Part shown: in pieces, positions 1-5,056 of the stretch
Layout: each line of letters starts with the position of its first letter
Numbering within the stretch: position 1 is the stretch's first letter
Source of the DNA: an archaeon
Lineage (GTDB): Archaea; Iainarchaeota; Iainarchaeia; Iainarchaeales; GCA-2688035
Length of the DNA stretch: 6,330 nucleotides
Assembly: GCA_030616665.1 (NCBI GenBank)
Contig: JAUWWX010000052.1
Span: forward strand, 1-6,330
Direction of reading: 5' to 3'
The notes under the pieces: generated by a model
What the model saw: only the letters and a program-made list of their open reading frames with translations
Told to the model about the DNA's origin: nothing
The model's database searches: none
Position numbers and translations under genes: made by a program

Positions 1-92
1 ATAATAGTTCCCTCTTTCCTGAGCAGGGCAATTTTTCTCCAGTCCTAAAATTTGTGCAAATCGCCGCGCTGCCTTTTTTTGGCAAAGAAAGC
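1..92. other. Left edge, no gene supported
   Basis: Short open stretches exist on both strands here. On the minus strand two frames stay open to the window edge; one has a possible GTG start near 103, the other has no start codon. On the plus strand an open frame from 49 runs to a TGA at 166-168. None has a ribosome site, a recognisable motif or enough length to be believed. A 3' or 5' end of a neighbouring gene could be hidden here, but the window alone does not decide it. Confidence 0.3.
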
Positions 93-98
93 TTTAAA
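93..98 (+). promoter_or_regulatory. TATA box of the first basic protein gene
   Basis: TTTAAA is preceded by purine-rich AAGAAAGC, which could serve as a BRE-like element. An ATTAGTG at 121-127 lies 28 bases downstream, where archaeal transcription would start, giving a leader of about 50 bases before the ATG at 176. The same spacing of TTTAAA and ATTAGTG recurs in front of the paralogous gene at 895. Inferred from sequence only. Confidence 0.45.
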
Positions 99-175
99 TG
101 CACTGAATGAATCTATTACTATTAGTGGCCGGCGCAAGGCAAAAAAAGAAGCCAAAAAGTTGAGTTGAATTTTTT

Positions 176-709
176 ATGCAAAGGGGTAAAGCGAGGTTTA
201 GGATTGTTGAACGCAGAGTAGGCCTGAAGGGACCGAGGTGGGCACAAAAAACCTCGTGGAATAGAGCTAAGGCAAATGTTTTGAGAGACTGGAAAAGAAT
301 GCTGGAAAACCAGCCTGGTGTGGAAGAGCTTGTTGCCGCACTAAGGGAAGCCGAAAAGCCAGGGGCTGTAAACTATGCAAAAATCGAGGCCATGGAAATA
401 AAAATTGCAAAACAGTGGAGAGCCATGAATAAACTCAGGGACAGCCTTGCAAAGTGCATTCGGAACGGTCCAATAGTAGGAGAAAGAGTGGATAGCCTAA
501 GGATTAAAATGGAACAGATAGAGGGGCCAAACGGGTTTATTCCAATGGTCAATGCCCTGTTGGGCGAATTCATAACACTCTGGGCAAAGCAGCCTGAAAC
601 AACGGCAACAATATCCCACATAAGGGCCCTGGAAGAGCTGAGAAGAAACCCAAATCCAAGGGCCAAAAAGAAGCGAAAGCCAAGGAAAAAACGCAGGGGA
701 AAGAAGTGA
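176..709 (+). CDS. Small basic hypothetical protein, paralog 1
   Basis: 177-residue protein of unknown function. It is rich in Lys and Arg, appears mainly helical, and ends in a strongly basic tail (about residues 163-177, KKKRKPRKKRRGKK) of the kind that binds nucleic acid or ribosomal RNA; no catalytic motif, signal peptide or membrane segment is visible. The ATG at 176 is chosen because an in-frame TGA at 161 blocks extension; there is no convincing Shine-Dalgarno sequence in the A+T-rich bases just before it. The N-terminal half resembles the protein encoded at 895-1319: a WA pair followed 25 residues after the Trp by PG, then EEL, ending with a shared hydrophobic segment (MVNALLGEF here, MIKFILGEI there). 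This indicates distant paralogs, with the basic tail an addition in this copy. Real gene: likely. Function: unknown. Confidence 0.7.
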   Translation: MQRGKARFRIVERRVGLKGPRWAQKTSWNRAKANVLRDWKRMLENQPGVEELVAALREAEKPGAVNYAKIEAMEIKIAKQWRAMNKLRDSLAKCIRNGPIVGERVDSLRIKMEQIEGPNGFIPMVNALLGEFITLWAKQPETTATISHIRALEELRRNPNPRAKKKRKPRKKRRGKK

Positions 710-818
710 ATTCAGCCAGCCAGACAAACTACCAGAACGTAAGCCCGAAAACGATTCTTTCCTCGTACCGCAGGTTTTTTGGGATTTCGTAAGGCATCAG
801 CAAACCCTCCTGCAAAGG

Positions 819-825
819 TTTAAAT
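819..825 (+). promoter_or_regulatory. TATA box of the second basic protein gene
   Basis: TTTAAAT, preceded by GCAAAGG as a possible BRE. An ATTAGTG at 846-852 lies 27 bases downstream, matching the arrangement before the first paralog. The predicted leader is about 45 bases and carries the AGGTG ribosome site. The preceding stretch from 710 holds no gene that I can support; the T-run at 774-779 may help end transcription of the upstream gene. Confidence 0.5.
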
Positions 826-883
826 TGTTTAGATTCATATTTTTTATTAGTGATTTTGCTTGGGGGGTCACATAGGGTTAAGT

Positions 884-888
884 AGGTG
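884..888 (+). promoter_or_regulatory. Shine-Dalgarno site that fixes the start at 895
   Basis: AGGTG, complementary to the archaeal 16S 3' tail, sits six bases before the ATG at 895. This site matters because the ATG is out of frame with the body of the gene; it argues that 895 is the real start and that a frameshift lies just downstream. Confidence 0.65.
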
Positions 889-894
889 CCTTAA

Positions 895-1319
895 ATGGTT
901 GCTGTAAAAAAAAACCGCCCAAGATTGAAATACGTGAGTTTAGAAAGAGGGCAAGGCCTGGATGGGCGAGAAGGGTTCGCCTAGAGACAAGGAAAGCCCA
1001 ACTGAACACCATGGCTGCTGAAATCAGGAAAAAGATGCCCGGTGAAGAGGAGTTAAGGGAATTGCGCAGAGAGCTTGCTAAGAAAAACCCAATTTGGGGG
1101 AAGGTAAACAGGATTGAGCCAAGGCTTAGAACAGTGCTTGCAGAGCTTGAAGCCTTTTCCAAAGAAATTGATTCATTCCTGTCAGACTCTGGGCTAGTTC
1201 TCAACAAAAAAACAATAGAAAGCTTCCAAGAGGCGAAAGACGGGGCAACCGGCTCCCTTGGAATGATTAAATTCATTTTGGGCGAAATCGAAGAGAGGAG
1301 GGAGCCAAGACCAGGCTGA
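895..1319 (+). pseudogene. Small basic protein, paralog 2, frameshifted at an A9 run
   Basis: As read, the ATG at 895 encodes only 29 residues before a TAG at 982-984. The body of the protein is in another frame: from 906 it reads KKKPPKIEIREFRKRARPGW and continues without a stop to 1317-1319. That frame has no ATG, GTG or TTG before the Met at 1011, which lies inside the region conserved with the protein at 176-709. One extra A (or two fewer) in the A9 run at 906-914 would join the two and give about 141 residues (one extra A), with the conserved Trp at residue 24 compared with residue 22 in the paralog. Conserved points are WA, KA, PG-EEL and the terminal [LI]LGE. The function is unknown. 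It could be a sequencing indel, a phase-variable tract, transcriptional slippage or a true pseudogene. A shorter alternative start at 1011 would lose the conserved N-terminus. Confidence 0.65.
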
Positions 1320-1379
1320 AGGGCGAGAGCCAGAAGGCACCTGTTTCCACTGCAGGCCCAAAAATTCCTGCGCTCAGAA

Positions 1380-1386
1380 TTAAATA
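1380..1386 (+). promoter_or_regulatory. TATA box of the zincin-like gene
   Basis: TTAAATA begins 28 bases before the ATG at 1408, which would place the transcription start at or next to the start codon. No ribosome site precedes the ATG. Both points fit a leaderless archaeal transcript. Confidence 0.55.
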
Positions 1387-1407
1387 CCCTGAAAGCGTTG
1401 CTTTATT

Positions 1408-2118
1408 ATGGCGCTGCACAAGAGGGTCAGGAAGGGCGTGAACTTTAAGCCAAAGGGGCTGGACAAGGCATTGCACGGCATTAGGAGCAAAGGCGGCTCA
1501 GAAAAGGAGCAGCTGCGGATAATAAAGACAGCGCTTTTCTCAAGGGACATTGGCCTCAGGATGCGCATTGCAGACGACCTGATTAAGTGGGGCCAGTTTC
1601 GCTTTCTCATGGACATGGCAAGAAAGGCAAACAAAAAGCACTTTCCGGCAGACTTCTTCAGGGAAAAGTTCAGGTTCGGGGAATTCCCCAGCAAGTACTG
1701 GCCTTTGCCGGAAAAAAACCTGAGATTCCTTGTGCAACAGCTTGTCAAAGCAGTGAACAAGGGCCCTGCATTTAGGTACAAGGGCTTTGGCGTGTACGAA
1801 ATGGAGGGTGACTTCCCGCAGGGGGGAATGCTCTACCACGGCTCAATCTACGTTGGCAAAAACCTCTCCAAAAAGATGAAAATGATAATATGCGCCCACG
1901 AAGTGGGAGAAATCTTCCACCACCAGGTAGGAATAGGAATGGAGCTGCTTGAAGCCAAAGGGCAAAACGCCGAAAGAGAATACCTGGAATGGATAAAAAC
2001 AGAGGACATCGAAAGAATCAGGGAAGCCTCAAACACAGCCGAAAAAATGCCAGGAATGAAAGAAATCGCGAAGAAACTGATGGAAATCAGGAAAAAGAAG
2101 GCAATAAGCGGGCCGTGA
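1408..2118 (+). CDS. Putative zincin-like metallopeptidase (HEVGE motif)
   Basis: 236-residue soluble protein without a signal peptide or membrane segment. Residues 1-115 are basic and helical, with no family that I recognise. Residues 120-195 look like a zincin core: strands around 127-150 (including MLYHGSIYVGK), then the helix IICAHEVGEIFHH with H164, E165, E168 and H171/H172, then an acidic helix with E182, E189 and E191. The layout recalls ImmA/IrrE-type (DUF955) peptidases, but the usual HExxH is HExxE here, so the second metal ligand would have to be E168 or one of H171/H172. Catalytic activity is therefore inference; a non-catalytic metal-binding or structural role is possible. Residues 200-236 form a charged helical tail. 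The gene is monocistronic by its own promoter and converges on the methyltransferase gene, whose stop is 57 bases away. Confidence 0.6.
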   Translation: MALHKRVRKGVNFKPKGLDKALHGIRSKGGSEKEQLRIIKTALFSRDIGLRMRIADDLIKWGQFRFLMDMARKANKKHFPADFFREKFRFGEFPSKYWPLPEKNLRFLVQQLVKAVNKGPAFRYKGFGVYEMEGDFPQGGMLYHGSIYVGKNLSKKMKMIICAHEVGEIFHHQVGIGMELLEAKGQNAEREYLEWIKTEDIERIREASNTAEKMPGMKEIAKKLMEIRKKKAISGP

Positions 2119-2175
2119 AAAAGGCTTTGAATGAAAGACAGTGCCTTGACAAATTACCTTGCCCTCAAAAACTCT

Positions 2176-3051
2176 TTACACTCTCTCCATTAGCACGATG
2201 GCAGCATTCCCATCATTGAATTCTTGCAGGAAATTGAAGCCGTGTTCTCTGCCAAGATTTTTGACTGCTTTTATAGTGTACTTTTCCGATTTTAAGAGCC
2301 TTGTTTGGCCAAGCCAGCCCTCTACCAGCAGGCCATTTACCCTCCACTCAATGTCTTCCTGGCTTTTGCCTGGGAAGTACTGCTTGACTGTAGTGAAAAG
2401 CAAATCATTCATCAAGGGAGTCCTGTAGGCTTTGAGGATTCTCTGCATGTCTGAGGCAAGGTGCAAGCCCAAAATAAGCCTTTCTCCTTTCCTGCTCAGT
2501 TTTTTGAAGACTGCAAAAATTTCGCCTTGGTCAAAGTTTCCAACAGTGTTGCCAAGGCAGACATGGCAGGCTTTCCTTTCCCCAATGTCTTTTTGCTCCA
2601 TGTTCTCAAACAGGTCGTGGAAGCCAAGGCAGGAAATTTCCGCGCCTGGATTCTCGTGCAGCAGGTTTGAAAGCATTGAAAAAAACCTCTCCAGGTAGGT
2701 CTTGTTTACGTCGATTGCAATTACTTCGCATGCCTTGTTCCTTTTCAACGCTGACTCCACTATAAAGGACTCTGTGTCCCCTGTTCCAACCCCGTAGAAA
2801 ACCAGCCTGTTTCCCCCAATGCTTTTGGCCAACTTCCCACTGTTTTCCCGCAGCAGTACAAGCTCTGAGTGAATGGTTTTGTAGGGGTTGTTGTAGGAGG
2901 TCAAAGCAAACCACTTTTCAGGTTGCCTGTACCACTGCTCAGAGCCAAGCTCGCCTTTCCTGACTTCCTGGAAAAGCCTTTTGTCAAGGTAGGCAGAATC
3001 AATCCTTGAGACAATCTTGCATTTTTCCCTGCCAAGCCTTGCCAAACCCAT
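2176..3051 (-). CDS. EgtD-like SAM-dependent methyltransferase (Methyltransf_33 family)
   Basis: 291 residues, slightly shorter than typical histidine-specific methyltransferases of the EgtD type. Recognisable landmarks: SAM-binding glycine loop VFYGVGTGDTE (84-94), the acidic strand end IAIDV (111-115), the family hallmark LGNTVGNF (166-173), LILGLHLASD (192-201) followed by AYRTPLMND (208-216), and SEKYT near the C-terminus (255-259). Family members such as EgtD N-methylate the alpha-amino group of histidine. In remembered EgtD sequences a Glu precedes the Ser of the late motif; the matching place here appears to be Leu253, so free histidine may not be the substrate. The ATG follows directly on the TAA of the radical SAM gene (TAA-ATG, no gap), with GGAG nine bases upstream inside that gene, indicating translational coupling. 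Inferred job: methylating the cassette's peptide or a small metabolite. Confidence 0.82.
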   Translation of the reverse strand: MGLARLGREKCKIVSRIDSAYLDKRLFQEVRKGELGSEQWYRQPEKWFALTSYNNPYKTIHSELVLLRENSGKLAKSIGGNRLVFYGVGTGDTESFIVESALKRNKACEVIAIDVNKTYLERFFSMLSNLLHENPGAEISCLGFHDLFENMEQKDIGERKACHVCLGNTVGNFDQGEIFAVFKKLSRKGERLILGLHLASDMQRILKAYRTPLMNDLLFTTVKQYFPGKSQEDIEWRVNGLLVEGWLGQTRLLKSEKYTIKAVKNLGREHGFNFLQEFNDGNAAIVLMERV

Positions 3052-4149
3052 TTAGACCAGCTCCTTGCAGTAGGGGTTTTTTGCCTTCCAGTTGCCTGTT
3101 AGGGAGAAGGCCCAGGGCCTGCAGTCAACGCAGGCAAAGCGGAGAGAGCAGTCTTTGCAGCCGTTGATGTTGTCGCACTTGAATTCGGCCGCGTTTTCCT
3201 TGAGGCGCTGGTAGGCCTTGCTAAAGCTTTCTTTTGTTAGGTCGCCTAGCACCTTGTCCCTGGCGAAGACGCAGGCAATCACCTTCCCCTCTGCGGTTAC
3301 CCCGCATCTTTGTATCCAGCAGTTGTTGTAGAAGTGCTTCATTGCGAAAAAGTCAAGGTTTGGGGAAGCAGAACTGCCTTTTGCCTCAAGGCAGCCTTTT
3401 GGAAAGGAGCATGCTGCACAGCCGGGAATTTTTTCTTTGTCTTGCCTTCCGCTTGGCCTGGCAATGCTGAACTCTATTGGAATGCCCAGCTTTTTGAAGC
3501 GTGCCCTGATTTGTTTTTGGAAGGCATGGTTTTCCTTCATTAGGATGGCCTGGCCGCGCAGTGGAACACCCAGGTCCTTCAGTTTTTTTAATGCTGTCTG
3601 CTGTCTTTCAAAGCTGCCTTTCACATTTGTAATCGCATCGTGAGTTTCTGGGTTGTGCCCGTAAGCAGAGAATTGCACAATCGAATTTGCCTGCTTCAAT
3701 GCAAGTGCTTGCTCGTCTGAAAGCAGGGTTAGGTTTGAGAATACACTGACCTTCTGCCCAAGATTTTGTGCAAAGCGCAGCAGCCCTGTAAAATCTTTTC
3801 TTAGCAGGCATTATCCGCCAGTGAATAGAAGGAATTTTGGCTTGAATTCGGAGATTTCTTTTATGATTTTTTTCCATTTCTGTGTTGAAAGCTGCTCTTC
3901 TTTTTTGCCAAAATCCTTGCCGCCATAGCAGTGCTTGCAGCGCAGGTTGCACCTAGCTGTTAACTCCAGGTTTGTGTGCCTGAGGCAAAGCTCTTTGTTT
4001 CCTTTGAGAAAGGGCCTCAAATCCTGTTTTTTGTAGGAAAAGCGCTTGAATTTGGGGGCCTCTCCTTCATTGAGTTGGAACACTTTGCCTTTTTCAAGGT
4101 CGTAAAATGCTTTGCCGTTGCTTCCGCTGACCAGGAACTTTTGCTGCAT
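3052..4149 (-). pseudogene. Radical SAM/SPASM peptide-maturase-like enzyme with internal TAA
   Basis: One continuous frame of 366 codons, interrupted by a single TAA at 3811-3813 (codon 113). N-terminus (1-55): a short segment with FYDLEKGKVFQLN that faintly recalls PqqD/RRE-type peptide-binding domains but is too short for a full one. Radical SAM core: LTARCNLRCKHCYGG with C67, C71 and C74 as the CxxxCxxC ligands of the SAM-binding [4Fe-4S] cluster, then LLFTGG, TAA, CLLRKDF, where the family has GGE; GAA to TAA is one base change. C-terminus: a Cys-rich SPASM region (CGVTAEGKVIAC, then CDNINGCKDCSLRFACVDC and a final YC) for auxiliary Fe-S clusters. SPASM enzymes often modify ribosomal peptides. 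The start at ATG 4149 is preferred to GTG 4158 because GAGGTG lies six bases before it. If translation stops at the TAA, the product is a useless 112-residue fragment; a TTG at 3699 could only give a core-less C-terminal piece. Confidence 0.85.
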
Positions 4150-4155
4150 GCTGTT

Positions 4156-4161
4156 CACCTC
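4156..4161 (-). promoter_or_regulatory. Shine-Dalgarno site of the radical SAM gene
   Basis: GAGGTG on the minus strand, six bases before ATG 4149. It contains the alternative GTG start at 4158, which would have no ribosome site of its own, so 4149 is the better start. Confidence 0.65.
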
Positions 4162-4164
4162 AAG

Positions 4165-4171
4165 AAAAAAA
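4165..4171 (-). terminator. T7 run between peptide and maturase genes
   Basis: The minus strand reads CTTCTTTTTTTCTTG in the 32-base gap after the peptide stop. Oligo-T tracts in the coding strand are intrinsic terminators in many archaea. A leaky one here would give more transcript for the precursor than for the enzymes, as in many RiPP operons. No hairpin accompanies it. Its role is inference. Confidence 0.35.
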
Positions 4172-4181
4172 GAAGTGCTGG

Positions 4182-4274
4182 TTAGAATACTTCGCCGCAG
4201 GTTGCGCAGACTGCATTGTCTCTAACAGCGTTTTTTAGGAAAGGTGTTTTCTCTGAAACTTTTGCTTCCTGCAT
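4182..4274 (-). CDS. Candidate RiPP precursor peptide (30 residues, C-terminal CxxC)
   Basis: A tiny ORF directly upstream of the radical SAM gene. It starts MQEAKVSEKTPF, has a charged middle and ends NAVCATCGEVF. The ATG at 4274 is preceded by AGGTGAT at 4282-4288 with seven bases between, an excellent archaeal ribosome site; an in-frame ATG at 4283 would add three residues (MFK) but overlaps that site. Size, position before a SPASM enzyme, a charged leader-like front and two Cys near the C-terminus fit a RiPP precursor whose core would be the last 8-12 residues. Radical SAM/SPASM enzymes commonly join Cys sulfur to a nearby carbon or modify side chains. Alternative: CATCGEVF also looks like half of a rubredoxin or zinc-ribbon knuckle, so it could be a small metal-binding protein. 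No known precursor family is recognised. Confidence 0.6.
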   Translation of the reverse strand: MQEAKVSEKTPFLKNAVRDNAVCATCGEVF

Positions 4275-4281
4275 TTTGAAC

Positions 4282-4288
4282 ATCACCT
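4282..4288 (-). promoter_or_regulatory. Shine-Dalgarno site of the small peptide
   Basis: AGGTGAT on the minus strand, fully complementary to the archaeal anti-Shine-Dalgarno sequence and seven bases before ATG 4274. This is the main reason to believe that the 30-codon ORF is translated. Confidence 0.7.
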
Positions 4289-4294
4289 GTAAAT

Positions 4295-4312
4295 AATGCT
4301 GCAGCCAGCATT
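4295..4312 (-). repeat. Perfect inverted repeat upstream of the peptide
   Basis: AATGCTG (4295-4301) and CAGCATT (4306-4312) form a seven-base-pair stem with a four-base loop, ending six bases before the peptide ribosome site. It lies near the predicted transcription start of the peptide operon, so it could be a 5' RNA hairpin or a second protein-binding site. No T-run follows it closely, so it is not a bacterial-style terminator. Confidence 0.45.
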
Positions 4313-4325
4313 TTAGAGAATTTAC

Positions 4326-4344
4326 CCTTACATTTAAGGTTTTT
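4326..4344. promoter_or_regulatory. Operator copy 2, before the peptide operon
   Basis: The minus strand reads AAAAACCTTAAATGTAAGG, containing the inverted repeat CCTTA-N4-TAAGG (4326-4339). It matches the element at 5000-5018 in 17 of 19 bases, on the opposite strand. TTAAAT within it is also a plausible TATA box for the peptide operon, with a start near 4309, so a bound protein would block TBP. It overlaps the stop codon and last codons of the regulator gene. Binding by that regulator is inferred. Confidence 0.65.
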
Positions 4345-4999
4345 GGCTTATGTGTTTGGTTAGGTCTGGCATTACCTTGTGCTCTGCCTTCTTCAAGTGC
4401 TCCCTGAAGGTTTGCACTGAAACATTCATTGCCTTTGAGAGCTTTGCAAAATCTGCTTTCTTTGGCCAGTCATAGTAGCCCATTTCAAGGGCAAGCTCCA
4501 AGGCCCTCTTTTGCTGCTTACTCAGCTTTGGCCTGAAGTGAATGAAGTAGATGTCTGAAAAGCTTCCTTCCTGGATTTTTTCAACCCTCACTTCCTTCAA
4601 GGATTTTTGGAGGCTTTTGATGAAGTCAGTTAAAGCAGTTTTCTTCCAGGAGGCAACCTCCCAGTACTCAAAGCCCTCTGTATCAACCGTTACAGGCTTG
4701 TAGAAGAAGAGCATTGGGTTGTAAAAGGTTGAGGGAAAGTCATCCGGCCTTACCTCCACAAAGAAGACTGCGTTGCCCTCCCTTTCCAGGTTTTTTACAC
4801 GGGAGTCCTTTGCAAGGTCTTCGACAAAAGCGTTTACGTCCTCTTCCCTGCCTGAAAGCGTCTGAATCTGCGGTGCATGAATCTCGTTCTTTTCCCTGAA
4901 AACATCAAAGGCAATGCCGCCAACGTCTGTCACGTTGAACTTCCTGCACCTGTTTCCAATAACGCAGTCATGCCTTACCCTAACACGAGCAACCCACAT
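4334..4999 (-). CDS. Archaeal HTH_10 (Bat-type) transcriptional regulator
   Basis: 221 residues. The C-terminus (about 158-212) is the bacterio-opsin-activator helix-turn-helix: LSKQQKRALELALEMGYYDW, then LSKAMNVSVQTFREHLKKAEHK, matching the family pattern (LT-Q-AL--A---GYY--P, then VS--T--EHL--AE). The N-terminal 150 residues appear to form a ligand or redox sensing part: a motif with H10, C12 and C18 (RHDCVIGNRC), then ACT-like alternating strands and helices around 42-85 and a second such unit around 95-145. The ATG at 4999 lies six bases from the palindrome in its own promoter. It is followed by the peptide gene after a 59-base gap and is the obvious candidate regulator of the cassette and of itself. 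Ligand unknown; the Cys/His cluster suggests metal, thiol or redox sensing (inference). Confidence 0.85.
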   Translation of the reverse strand: MWVARVRVRHDCVIGNRCRKFNVTDVGGIAFDVFREKNEIHAPQIQTLSGREEDVNAFVEDLAKDSRVKNLEREGNAVFFVEVRPDDFPSTFYNPMLFFYKPVTVDTEGFEYWEVASWKKTALTDFIKSLQKSLKEVRVEKIQEGSFSDIYFIHFRPKLSKQQKRALELALEMGYYDWPKKADFAKLSKAMNVSVQTFREHLKKAEHKVMPDLTKHISQKP

Positions 5000-5018
5000 A
5001 AGAACCTTATATGTAAGG
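5000..5018. promoter_or_regulatory. Operator copy 1, in the regulator's promoter
   Basis: The plus strand reads AAGAACCTTATATGTAAGG with the inverted repeat CCTTA-N4-TAAGG at 5005-5018. It lies between the predicted TATA box and the regulator's start codon, over the expected transcription start, which is where an autorepressor would act. An extra TAAGG half-site copy (TAAGGG at 5019-5024) follows. Confidence 0.65.
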
Positions 5019-5024
5019 TAAGGG

Positions 5025-5032
5025 TTAAAAAA
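5025..5032 (-). promoter_or_regulatory. TATA-like box of the regulator gene
   Basis: TTTTTTAA on the minus strand, preceded by AATAAACC as a possible BRE. It begins 33 bases before ATG 4999, predicting a very short or absent leader. It fits in the 57-base gap after the PLP enzyme gene. Confidence 0.4.
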
Positions 5033-5056
5033 GGTTTATTATGTAGAAGATGGGGG

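Noticed and set aside
1..20. Hairpin from CCCT and AGGG near the left end as a terminator
   Set aside because: The stem is only four pairs with a long loop, and no convincing upstream gene end can be seen.
49..168. Short basic plus-strand ORF ending at a TGA at 166-168
   Set aside because: It spans the predicted TATA box and leader of the next gene, and no start with a ribosome site is present.
889..902. Third operator copy (CCTTAAATGG)
   Set aside because: It matches only the left half of the palindrome and overlaps the ATG of an unrelated gene.
3052..3699. Separate 215-residue protein starting at TTG 3699
   Set aside because: It is the same frame as the radical SAM gene, begins inside the core barrel, and the 37 codons between the TAA and this TTG match the family, so it is the 3' part of one gene.
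3811..3813. Programmed amino-acid insertion at the internal stop
   Set aside because: Known archaeal insertions use UAG (pyrrolysine) or UGA (selenocysteine), not UAA, and no supporting RNA element is seen.
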